Shown here: positions 41,007 through 49,361 of the stretch, one piece after another
How the letters are laid out: every line of letters begins with the position of its first letter
Numbering within the stretch: position 1 is the first letter of the stretch
NCBI RefSeq assembly: GCF_000024605.1
Contig: NC_013385.1
Span: forward strand, 863,501-927,500
Direction of reading: 5' to 3'
Origin: Ammonifex degensii KC4
GTDB taxonomy: Bacteria > Bacillota > Desulfotomaculia > Desulfotomaculales > Ammonificaceae
DNA length: 64,000 nt
Notes under the pieces: model-generated
What the model saw: the letters and a program-made list of their open reading frames with translations, nothing else
Databases searched by the model: none
Told to the model about the DNA's origin: nothing
Translations under genes and position numbers: made by a program

Positions 41007-43094
41007 TTGGTGGTTCCCGGAACCATCGTCAAGCGCGACGGGCGCGTTGTTCCGTTCGATGCTGCCAGGATTACGGTCGCGGTAACTAAGGCTGCCGCTG
41101 CGACCGGGGAGGCCGTTGACACGGGGGAAGTGACCCGCTGCGTCCTCGAAGAGCTTGCCCGGTCGGGAGTAACTGTTCCCACGGTGGAGCAGGTCCAGGA
41201 CCTGGTGGAGACCTGCCTGATGAGATTGGGCTACTACCGCACGGCCAAGGCTTACATCCTTTACCGCGACCAGCGGCGGCAGATAAGGGAGATGAAGGCC
41301 CTGGTTTCCCAGAGCCTCATCGACCAGTACCTGGAGGAAGTCGACTGGCGGATAAAAGAGAACGCCAACGCCGGGTACTCCCTCCAGGGGCTGAACAACT
41401 ACCTGGTCGGCGCACTGGCGGCGGAGTACTGGCTGGAGAAGGTCTACCCGAAGGAGGTGCGGGAGGCGCACAAAAACGGCGACCTGCACCTGCACGACCT
41501 GAACCTGGTGGCGCCTTACTGCATGGGGTGGGACCTGCAGTCTTTGCTCCGCGAGGGGTTCAACGGCGTCCCCGGCTACACGGAATCGTCTCCCCCGAAG
41601 CACCTGCGGTCTGCCCTGGGGCAGCTCTATAACTTCGTCTACACCTTGCAGGGGGAGTGCGCCGGAGCGCAGGCCGTGTCGAACTTCGACACGTTGCTGG
41701 CACCGTTCGTGCGGGCAGACGGGCTGAAATACGACCAGGTGAAGCAAGCCGTGCAGGAGTTCGTCTTTAACCTGAACGTGCCCACCAGGGTCGGTTTCCA
41801 GACCCCCTTTAGCAACATCACCCTGGATGTTGTCGTGCCGGAGTTCCTGGCAAAGGAACCCGCGGTCGCCGGCGGCAAAGAGATGTCCTTCACCTACGGC
41901 GACCTCCAGGAGGAGGCCGAGATGATCGGCCGTGCCTTCTGCGAGGTCATGCTGGAAGGGGATATGAGGGGCCGGGGCTTCACCTTTCCGATCCCCACAT
42001 ACAACGTCACGCGGGAATTTTATGACCGCCCCGTGGCCCGCGAGGTCTTCCGGCTGGCCGCGAAGTACGGCAGCCCATACTTCGCCAACTTTGTGAACTC
42101 CGACATGAAGCCGGAAGACGTCCGCTCGATGTGTTGTCGCCTCCGCATTGACAACCGCGAGCTTTACAAGCGCGGGGGCGGCCTTTTCGGCGCAAACCCG
42201 CTGACCGGTTCTATTGGCGTTGTGACCCTCAACCTGCCGCGCCTGGCTTACCTGGCGAAGGACGAGAAGGACTTCTTCGCGCGGCTGGCACGGCTGGCTT
42301 CCATTGCGGTCACCGCGCTGGAGGTCAAGCGCAAGGCCCTGGAGCGGTTCGCGGAGATGGGGCTCTACCCCTTCACCGTCCGCTATCTCTCGGGCGTGAA
42401 GAAGCGCTTCGGAAAGCTCTTCGCCAACCACTTCTCCACGATCGGGCTTGTGGGCGGCAACGAGATGTGCCTGAACCTCCTGGGCGTGGGTATCGGCCAC
42501 CCGGAAGGCCGGGCCTTTGCGCTGAGGGTGCTGGAGTTCCTGCGGGAGTTCTGCCGCAGTGCCCAGGAGCGCACGGGCAACCTCTACAACCTGGAGGCGA
42601 CGCCTGCCGAGGGTTGCTCCTACCGCCTGGCGCGGATCGACAAGGCGAAGTTCCCGGGGATCATCGTGGCGAACGAAGAGGACTGGAAGAGGGGCGCGGA
42701 GCCGTACTACACCAACAGCACCCACCTGCCGGTCGACGCCACGGACGACCCGTGGGAGTACCTGGAGCACCAGGACGAGCTCCAGTGCGCCTACACGGGC
42801 GGCACGGTCGTGCACATCTGGATAGGCGAGGAGAAGCCCGACCCGGACGCCTGCGCGGAGTTTGTTAGGAGGGTGTTCGAGGGCTTCCGGCTCCCGTACC
42901 TGACCCTGACGCCGACCTACTCCGTGTGTCCGTCGCACGGGCGCATCGGGGGCAGGCACGACACCTGCCCGCAGTGCGGCGCGGAGTGCGAGGTCTACTC
43001 CCGCGTCGTCGGCTACTACCGGCCCGTGAGCCGGTGGAACGCGGGCAAGCGGGAGGAGTTCCGCGACCGCAAGATGTTCCGGGTGGGAACGTAG
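41007..43094 (+). CDS. nrdD: Anaerobic (class III) ribonucleoside-triphosphate reductase
   Basis: A 695-residue glycyl-radical enzyme that makes deoxyribonucleotides without oxygen. An N-terminal ATP-cone (residues 2-95: TIVKRDGRVVPFDAARI) is followed by the catalytic barrel (SLQGLNNYLVGALAAEYWLEKVYP, LQSLLREGFNG, PTRVGFQTPFSN). The C-terminus has the zinc site CPSHG...CPQCGAEC and the radical loop SRVVGYYRPVSRWNAGK, with the predicted glycyl radical in VGY. The TTG start 41007 has a GTGGTGG site. It is operonic with nrdG. Confidence 0.95.
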   Translation: MVVPGTIVKRDGRVVPFDAARITVAVTKAAAATGEAVDTGEVTRCVLEELARSGVTVPTVEQVQDLVETCLMRLGYYRTAKAYILYRDQRRQIREMKALVSQSLIDQYLEEVDWRIKENANAGYSLQGLNNYLVGALAAEYWLEKVYPKEVREAHKNGDLHLHDLNLVAPYCMGWDLQSLLREGFNGVPGYTESSPPKHLRSALGQLYNFVYTLQGECAGAQAVSNFDTLLAPFVRADGLKYDQVKQAVQEFVFNLNVPTRVGFQTPFSNITLDVVVPEFLAKEPAVAGGKEMSFTYGDLQEEAEMIGRAFCEVMLEGDMRGRGFTFPIPTYNVTREFYDRPVAREVFRLAAKYGSPYFANFVNSDMKPEDVRSMCCRLRIDNRELYKRGGGLFGANPLTGSIGVVTLNLPRLAYLAKDEKDFFARLARLASIAVTALEVKRKALERFAEMGLYPFTVRYLSGVKKRFGKLFANHFSTIGLVGGNEMCLNLLGVGIGHPEGRAFALRVLEFLREFCRSAQERTGNLYNLEATPAEGCSYRLARIDKAKFPGIIVANEEDWKRGAEPYYTNSTHLPVDATDDPWEYLEHQDELQCAYTGGTVVHIWIGEEKPDPDACAEFVRRVFEGFRLPYLTLTPTYSVCPSHGRIGGRHDTCPQCGAECEVYSRVVGYYRPVSRWNAGKREEFRDRKMFRVGT

Positions 43095-43097
43095 GCC

Positions 43098-43724
43098 GTG
43101 GTCGTCGGCGGGCTGCTCAAGCTCTCTTTGTCTGATTGCCCCGGGAAACCGGCTGCAGTCGTGTTCACCAGGGGCTGCAACTTCCGCTGCCCCTGGTGCC
43201 ACAACCCTGGCCTGGTCGACCCGGCCAGGTACGTCCCAGAAGTGCCCCTGGGGGAAGTCCTGGGCTTTCTGGAGCGCAGGAGGAAATACCTGGACGCCGT
43301 GGTGGTGAGCGGCGGGGAGCCGACCGTCCAGGGAGACCTGGTACCTTTCCTCCGGGCTTTGAAGGGGATGGGCTACCTGGTCAAGCTGGACACCAACGGC
43401 TCGAACCCCGGCGTCCTACTCCGGGTTCTGGGGGAAAGCTTGGTGGACTGCCTGGCGGTGGACTACAAGGTTCCCTTCAGGCTCTACCGGGAGTGGACAG
43501 GAGGAGACTCCAGGCCCGTGAAGGAAAGTGTTATCCTGGCACTTTCCTTCCCCGGGGGCTACATCCGGACAACCGTGGTGCCGGGCATTCACACCCCGGA
43601 GGTTCTGGAGGAGATGCGGGAGGAGATGAACCGGGTGTCCTCTGGAGCCTTCCCTGCCGGGAAGTGGCGGTTGCAAGAATTCCGACCCGGCGACCTGCTG
43701 GATCCGGATAGGATTCCGCGCTAG
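43098..43724 (+). CDS. nrdG: Anaerobic ribonucleotide reductase activating protein (radical SAM)
   Basis: 208 residues; the GTG start is 3 bases after nrdD. The radical SAM cluster motif is CNFRCPWCHN (about residues 27-36), followed by VVSGGEPTVQ. It uses SAM to install the glycyl radical in NrdD. Only one cluster motif is present, and the size is typical of this subgroup (similar to the PFL-activase-like NrdG). Confidence 0.93.
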   Translation: MVVGGLLKLSLSDCPGKPAAVVFTRGCNFRCPWCHNPGLVDPARYVPEVPLGEVLGFLERRRKYLDAVVVSGGEPTVQGDLVPFLRALKGMGYLVKLDTNGSNPGVLLRVLGESLVDCLAVDYKVPFRLYREWTGGDSRPVKESVILALSFPGGYIRTTVVPGIHTPEVLEEMREEMNRVSSGAFPAGKWRLQEFRPGDLLDPDRIPR

Positions 43725-44402
43725 GCCGGGGAACTCTCTCTCCGGTCTTTCTGCGTGTGCCCGGCATGAACGTCAGCTATAGGGTTGTTAGCAGCTAATT
43801 GATTTGCCAAACTATCCTTGGTGATCGCCTAATACACCGAGGTACTACGGAATACATGCCCATAGAGTGGTCAAGAAAGTAAAGGAGGCACTTTTCCGCC
43901 TTGATACTGACAACCAGCTTAAGGCTCCCCGACGAGCTGGTAGGACCCTTGATGAACCTCACCGCCCTGGGTTTGAAACTTTAGGAGCAGGTGCTGGAAA
44001 AGCACTGGTCGCATGACGGTGTGACTGCCTAGCCACCTACCGGGACAGGGTCTGGAAGCTTTTGGACACAGAGATTTCCCTCCCGATTAACAGTAATTGT
44101 AGCATCTACAAGCTTGTACTCCAACCCGGTTAGGGGGCTAAATAGACGTTACCTTAACCTTTCCAGGAAGTTTTCACCTTCTCTACTTTCTTCCCCGGCG
44201 GCAGGCCACTTCCTTCTTTCCGCAGACAACGGCATCGGCTATTGAGGGGTTCCGGCGGTGCAAAACCCCGGCGGCAAGAGCCAGGGGGAAGTCCGATCCA
44301 AAGGGGTAACTTTAGTTTGCGACCTTCGGCAAGTAATTCCATTCAACCCCAGGAGATCTGAAGGACACCTCGGAAAATACAAAAAAGAAAACTAGCTCGT
44401 CG
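43725..44402. other. Gene-free degenerate region
   Basis: No ORF is supported over 678 bases. Short frames such as TTSLRLPDELVGPLMNLTALGLKL (about 43910-43982) look like decayed coding sequence broken by stops, of unknown origin. The last 240 bases, read on the minus strand downstream of the TnpB-related gene, are rich in GC stems (CCGCCGGGG twice, GGAAGTGG...) and could be an element end or guide-RNA scaffold. Confidence 0.45.
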
Positions 44403-44666
44403 TCAGAGCTTTTTGCGGGGCTGATCCAGGTCGTCCGGACCAGAGAGACGGTAAATTCTTAGCTTGCGGCTCCGGGGAAATTCTCTCTTCATCAATGATC
44501 TGAGCAGTTTAGGAAGGTCCTCTTCTGCAATGCGGAACTCGGCCTTTTCGTAGCCACGCTCGCGCACCAGAAAGGTTTTCTCGTCGAGCCTCAGAATGGC
44601 AATTCCACGGTTTCGCTTGTACGAAAGGATCTCCACCCCCTGCGGTGGGGTCAGCTTGGCGAGCAT
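44403..44666 (-). CDS. Small protein coupled to the TnpB-related gene
   Basis: 87 residues; the ATG at 44666 lies inside the end of the upstream gene (16-base overlap). The sequence LTPPQGVEILSYKRNRGIAILRLDEKTFLVRERGYEKAEFRIAEEDLPKLLRSLMKREFPRSRKLRIY is a compact, basic alpha-beta protein. No family is known to me. The overlap indicates coupled translation with the TnpB-related protein, so the two may act together. Confidence 0.7.
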   Translation of the reverse strand: MLAKLTPPQGVEILSYKRNRGIAILRLDEKTFLVRERGYEKAEFRIAEEDLPKLLRSLMKREFPRSRKLRIYRLSGPDDLDQPRKKL

Positions 44667-46135
44667 GGTACAGACCCGCTGCAGGGCCGCCTCCAGGTTA
44701 AGGCTTTGGCATTGAAATAGCGGGAAACCTTCTTCCGGGTTGCTTTAAACATACCGGAGAGCCTGCCCCAGAGCATGCTTTTCGTCCATCCTTCCATCGG
44801 CGAACGCCCGAGAAGCTTCTGGACGAGGGCCTTCGGCACTTTTTCTTTAAAGCCCAGCGCCCGGCGCGCCACGACCAGTGCCGCTGCCTGGTGGGTGTTA
44901 AGCCCGTAAGTCTCAGAGTACTTGAAGAAGCCTATGAGCGAAGTAAAATGCGCGGGGACGGTGAACACCGCTATGCCGCGCTTCCTTAAAGCCACGACGA
45001 TGCGGTTGAAGAGGAGCTTCTTGCAGAAGTTGTGCGTGATCCGGTTGAACGCTCTGTTGGTGTCGTGGTCCTGGGCGAAGGAAAGCTCCTCCAGGGCAAC
45101 CTGCTTCACGCCCAGGGACTCCAGCCAGTCAGCCACCTCTTTGGCCAGGTTGCCTGCAATCCACTCCCGCTTCTCATGTGAAGCGTGGACCAGGTCGTGG
45201 CACCAGAAACAACGGGAGACCTTGAAGTTCCCGTCCGGCAGGACGACGGTCACCGCCACCACGTCAGGGTTTAAGTCCATCCCGGCCATAGGGGAGGTCC
45301 TGTCCACTTCCGCTTCGTCTTGCAGGGAAAAGGAGGTGAAGCAGTCGAACCTGCCCGCCTTCCGCACCACCCGGACGGTGTAGGCCCTCCCCTCGACCAG
45401 GTACTTCAGGAGCAGGGGCCTGTACCTCGCGGGGACTTCCAGGGGCACGGAGACCCAGTCTTCATCCTGCCTCAGCCTGCCGCTCTTGTCCCCTGGCTCC
45501 GGCGGTATGTAGATGTTGAGCCGGAAGGAGTCTGTTGCCTCATCGTATACGATTTCTGTATTGGCGTTGCCGTACTGGCCCTCCAGCCCCTTCTGGTTGG
45601 CCTGGCCCACGGAGTAGAAGGCGTTCGACCTCAGCTCCCGCCACTTCTCCTTAGAGAGCTTCCCTTCCTGGAGGAGCAGCAGGTTTTTCTTCCCACCGAA
45701 GACGGCAGGAGGGACTTCATCCCGCTCCAAAAAACCCTTCCAGTACTCCAGTCTTGCACGCAGCAGGCTTAAACGGGCCAGTATCCCCTGGCGGTGAAGC
45801 TTGTTTTTGGTGCGCTTAAGCTTCTCCTCGGACTTCTCTATCTTGGCCTCTAAGTCTGAGACGTGCATCCTGACCTGCTCTTTTTGGGCATCACAGGTGG
45901 CCTTTGCGTCTTCCAGCGCCCACTGGCACCAGCGGGCGTTGGGGAAGAACTTCCGGTAGAGGTCTTTGACGATTTCTTCCGGTTCCTTTCCCCGTCTCAG
46001 CGCCTGGTAGGCGGTGCGCTTTGCCGCCTGGAACCGGCGCATGAAGGAGATGAGCCTTTCCCTTGCCGCCTCATCCGGGTATATCCGGCCGGGCACGGTT
46101 ATCATGTCGGCGGGTTTCCTGGTCTTGAACTTCAA
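44651..46135 (-). CDS. TnpB-related protein (IS200/IS605 accessory type), lacks zinc ribbon
   Basis: About 494 residues from TTG 46135 after AGGTGAG; in-frame starts at 46144 and 46204 exist. A coiled-coil region (VRMHVSDLEAKIEKSEEKLKRTKNKL) precedes a beta-rich middle. RuvC-like motifs: GMDLNPDVVAVTVV (Asp), VALEELSF (Glu), and near the C-terminus GLNTHQAAALVVARRALG, where the usual catalytic Asp is not obvious. No CxxC ribbon lies between motifs II and III. It may be an RNA-guided nuclease of a distinct subfamily or a nuclease-dead derivative. Confidence 0.8.
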   Translation of the reverse strand: MKFKTRKPADMITVPGRIYPDEAARERLISFMRRFQAAKRTAYQALRRGKEPEEIVKDLYRKFFPNARWCQWALEDAKATCDAQKEQVRMHVSDLEAKIEKSEEKLKRTKNKLHRQGILARLSLLRARLEYWKGFLERDEVPPAVFGGKKNLLLLQEGKLSKEKWRELRSNAFYSVGQANQKGLEGQYGNANTEIVYDEATDSFRLNIYIPPEPGDKSGRLRQDEDWVSVPLEVPARYRPLLLKYLVEGRAYTVRVVRKAGRFDCFTSFSLQDEAEVDRTSPMAGMDLNPDVVAVTVVLPDGNFKVSRCFWCHDLVHASHEKREWIAGNLAKEVADWLESLGVKQVALEELSFAQDHDTNRAFNRITHNFCKKLLFNRIVVALRKRGIAVFTVPAHFTSLIGFFKYSETYGLNTHQAAALVVARRALGFKEKVPKALVQKLLGRSPMEGWTKSMLWGRLSGMFKATRKKVSRYFNAKALTWRRPCSGSVPCSPS

Positions 46136-46207
46136 GACTCTCACCTGAAGGCCAAAGTTTCCCCTGACGAGGTCGATTTTACCATGATATGCTAGGGAGC
46201 GCAACTG

Positions 46208-46611
46208 TTGAAGAAGATGAAGGATGCTCAGAATTGTTTAGGGAAAACGGTAGCTGTTGAAAGGACGGAAGAAGAGGCGAGGCGCTTCGTGGAAGTGCTG
46301 GACTGGTCGAGAGCAAGGGGGACGGTCAAAGTGTTCTTTCGGCGGAGCAGGGGCTGGTGTTCACCACCGTGCTGGGCACGCCCATGTGTCCGGTATCGCT
46401 CCGGACCACCCTCAAAAGAACCTGCCGGAAAGCAGGTGTGCCGGAGATACGCATACGCGACCTCCGGCACACCCACGCTTCCCTCCTTCTCCGGCAGGAA
46501 GTGCACTCCAAGGTAGTCCAGGAGCGCCTAGGCACTCAAGCATCAAGATCACGCTGGACATTCATAGTCACCTGCTCCCGCCATATTATCATGGCTTGCA
46601 AAAGCAGGTAA
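46208..46611 (+). pseudogene. Tyrosine integrase relic with Tyr-to-His change
   Basis: Fragments in several frames: RTEEEARRFVEVLDW (about 46262-46306), VFTTVLGTPMCPVSLRTTLKRTCRKAGVPEIRIRDLRHTHASLLLRQEVHSKVVQERLG (46357-46530), then, after a frameshift, HSSIKITLDIHSHLLP (about 46535-46580). These match parts of the integrase at 31470-32450 in order. The middle is deleted, and the nucleophile position (TYSHLLP in the intact copy) reads IHSHLLP, so it is dead. It sits between the TnpB-related gene and cstA. Confidence 0.85.
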
Positions 46612-46643
46612 GTTTCGTCTGGCCCCGATTTCCCGAAATTTCC

Positions 46644-48413
46644 TTAGGCTTGCTCTCCCTTGCTCCTGGACAGGTTGATCCAGACGCGCACCGAGTCGAT
46701 TACGATTAAGCCCACCATGGCCAGCATGATTCCCGAAATAGCAGCTAGCAGATAGTTTTGCTTGGGAAGGTAGTTGTTGACTATGTTCTGGTACCCAGCC
46801 ACCACGGTAGTCACCAGCAGGAAGATCATGGGGATCACGGTGACCCAGATGTAGCGCGCCTTGCCACTTCTCAGCAGCATGGTGGTCACTATGGCTAGGG
46901 CCATGCCACCCAGCAACTGGTTGCTGACGCCAAAGAGGGGCCAGACGGTGGAGATGGTGCCGGTGTAAAGGAGGTAGCCCCAGGCGAAGGTGAAGATGCC
47001 GCTGGTGAAGATGATACCAGGCCACCAGCCGTAGTTCCTAAGCGGCGGGTAGATGACCCCACCCAGTTCCTGCACCAGGTAGCGGCCCACGCGAGTGCCG
47101 GCGTCGATCAAGGTGAGGATGAAGAGGGCTTCGAACATTATGGCGAAGTGGTACCAGTAGCTCATCAGGTGGCGTAGGCCACCTATGCGGGAGAAGATGT
47201 CGGCCATGCCTACCGCCAGCGAAACCGCTCCACCCGGGCGTCCGGCGAGATTCTCCCCTACGAGTTGAGAAAGGTAGGGAAGGTCCTGGACCTGCATGCC
47301 CAGCTTGGCGAAGACCTCTGGAGGACTGTTGATAGCGAAGTAGTCCGCCGTGGGGAGCACGGTGGCGGCGATTAAGGCCATTATGGCCACGAAGCCCTCG
47401 GCCAGCATGGCACCGTAGCCTATGGGCAGGATGTCGCGCTCGTTCTTCAGCATCTTGGGCGTGGTACCCGAGGAGACCAAGGCATGGAAGCCCGAAAGAG
47501 CGCCGCAGGCGATGGTAATGAACATGAAGGGCCATACTTTACCCGGTATTACCGGACCTCCTCCGGCTACAAACTGGGTCACGGCCGGCATCTTCAGAAC
47601 CGGGTTTACTAGGATGACTCCCGCCGCCAGCAGAACCATCACGCCTATCTTCATGTAGGTGCTAAGGTAGTCGCGGGGCACCAAGAGCAGCCAGACCGGC
47701 AGGGTGGCGGCCAGGAAGCCGTACGCCGGTATGAGCAGAGAAAGGGTTTGCTTGTCTAAGGTGAAGTAGGGGGCCAGCGAGGAGTGCTGGATTACCGGAC
47801 CCAGGATCACCGCCAGGGTGATCAGGAGAACGCCCAGCACGGTGGCCTCAGCCACCTTTCCGGGGCGCAGCCACCGGAGGTAAACACCAATGAAGAGGGC
47901 GATGGGGATAGTCATGCCTACCGTAAAGGTTCCCCAGGGGCTCTGGTAAAGGGCGTTAACCACCGAGATGCTGGCCCCGGCCAGTACGATGATGATGAGG
48001 AAGAGAATGGCCAGCAGGACAAGCCAGTAAGATACGGGACTTACCTGCTTGCGGGCTATTTCGGCCAGCGATTGCCCTCCGTGCCGTACCGAGGCAAAAA
48101 GCACCACCATGTCATGGACGGCACCAGCTACTACGGCCCCTATGAGGATCCAGAGAAAGCCGGGAAGGTAGCCGAACTGAGCGGCCAGTACCGGCCCGAT
48201 CAAAGGACCGGCGCCGGCGATGGCAGCGAAGTGGTGACCGAAAAGGATCCAGCGGTTAGTGGGTACGTAGTCTCGTCCGTCGTAGTACTGCTCCGAAGGC
48301 ACGGGGCGGTTGGGATCGAGGGCCAGAACTTTGGCCGCGATAAAGGCGCCGTAGAAGCGGTAGGCGAGGACGAAAACTAGTAAAGCCACGATTATGAGTA
48401 CCAGAGCGTGCAT
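46644..48413 (-). CDS. cstA: Carbon starvation protein CstA family transporter
   Basis: 589 residues with about 15 hydrophobic membrane segments; N-terminal motifs FYGAFIAAKVLALDP, DYVPTNRWILFGHHFAAIAGAGPLIGPVLAAQFGYLPGFLWILIGAVVAGAVHDMVV are diagnostic. CstA-type proteins import peptides or pyruvate when carbon is short. It is preceded on the same strand by a LytS/LytR-type system, which commonly controls such transporters. Confidence 0.95.
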   Translation of the reverse strand: MHALVLIIVALLVFVLAYRFYGAFIAAKVLALDPNRPVPSEQYYDGRDYVPTNRWILFGHHFAAIAGAGPLIGPVLAAQFGYLPGFLWILIGAVVAGAVHDMVVLFASVRHGGQSLAEIARKQVSPVSYWLVLLAILFLIIIVLAGASISVVNALYQSPWGTFTVGMTIPIALFIGVYLRWLRPGKVAEATVLGVLLITLAVILGPVIQHSSLAPYFTLDKQTLSLLIPAYGFLAATLPVWLLLVPRDYLSTYMKIGVMVLLAAGVILVNPVLKMPAVTQFVAGGGPVIPGKVWPFMFITIACGALSGFHALVSSGTTPKMLKNERDILPIGYGAMLAEGFVAIMALIAATVLPTADYFAINSPPEVFAKLGMQVQDLPYLSQLVGENLAGRPGGAVSLAVGMADIFSRIGGLRHLMSYWYHFAIMFEALFILTLIDAGTRVGRYLVQELGGVIYPPLRNYGWWPGIIFTSGIFTFAWGYLLYTGTISTVWPLFGVSNQLLGGMALAIVTTMLLRSGKARYIWVTVIPMIFLLVTTVVAGYQNIVNNYLPKQNYLLAAISGIMLAMVGLIVIDSVRVWINLSRSKGEQA

Positions 48414-48563
48414 AAAGCTTTTGGACCTCCCTCCTAAGCGGGTTTAAAGTTTTCTCCTTCCGCTATTCTAGGGAGGCCCAAGAAAAAACCGAACTTAATC
48501 AAGATGATCAGAAGAAAAAAATAAACCACCGGAAAAGAACCGGGCACGAAAAGAAATGCCGAC

Positions 48564-49361
48564 TTACTCTTTGGCCAGGCAGCATTCGGGGGAGCAGGGG
48601 AGACCCAGCAGCGCTTTCAGTTGCTTCACTTGAGCTTTGCTCACCGGGATGTGGGTGCGCTTGTCGTCTTCCATTATCACCCAGTAGGTACCCTTAAACC
48701 AGGGAACGAGCCCTCCTATGCGGGCAAGATTCACCAGGAAGCTCTTGTGCACCCGCAAAAACCCGTGGTTTTTTAGACGCCCCTCCAGTTCGGCCAGCGT
48801 TCCCCGGTAGTAGAAGTACTCATTAGCGGTGTGGACCAGGGCTTCCCCCTCATGGGCCTGGGCAAAAATGATGTCCTGGTAAGGAATGAGGCGTATCTCT
48901 CCTTCTTTTTCTACCGGTAGCTTCTTGAGTTTCGGCGGACCTTCCTCCAGCAACTGCGACAAGCGTTCCAGGGCTTCCTCCCAGCGGGCGGATTGGCTTT
49001 TGAAGGAACTTAAGCGCCTTACTGTCTGTGCCAGTCTTTCTGGCTCGAAAGGTTTCAGGATATAATCCACCGCCCCCAACTCAAAAGCACCCACCGCGTA
49101 ATCATCGTAGGCGGTAGCGAAGACTACCAGGGGAGGGTGAGGGAGGGAAAGCATCCGTTTGGCTGCCTCAAAGCCTGACGTCCCCCGCATGCGGATATCG
49201 AGAAAAACCACGTCTGGCCGGAGCTCTACCACCAATTTCAAAGCCTCTTCGGCATTGTCGGCTTCTCCTATAATCTGGCACTCGGGATGAAAAGAGAGTA
49301 GATACTTGAGTTCGTCGCGGGCCAAGGGCTCGTCGTCAACCACAATAGCCGTAAAGGGCAT
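48564..49361 (-). CDS. lytR: LytTR-family response regulator
   Basis: 265 residues. The receiver domain has DDEPLARDELKYLL, the phospho-acceptor Asp in VVFLDIRMRG (about residue 54) and FATAYDDYAVGAFELGAVDYILKP. The C-terminal LytTR DNA-binding domain is at about 155-255 (HTANEYFYYRGTLAELEGRL, FLRVHKSFLVNLARI). It overlaps the kinase gene by 26 bases and lies upstream of cstA, its likely target. Confidence 0.94.
   Translation of the reverse strand: MPFTAIVVDDEPLARDELKYLLSFHPECQIIGEADNAEEALKLVVELRPDVVFLDIRMRGTSGFEAAKRMLSLPHPPLVVFATAYDDYAVGAFELGAVDYILKPFEPERLAQTVRRLSSFKSQSARWEEALERLSQLLEEGPPKLKKLPVEKEGEIRLIPYQDIIFAQAHEGEALVHTANEYFYYRGTLAELEGRLKNHGFLRVHKSFLVNLARIGGLVPWFKGTYWVIMEDDKRTHIPVSKAQVKQLKALLGLPCSPECCLAKE

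Noticed and set aside
40734-43202. 822-codon ORF on the minus strand
   Set aside because: It is antisense to the well-supported nrdD and its product has no known features; it arises from GC-rich codon use.
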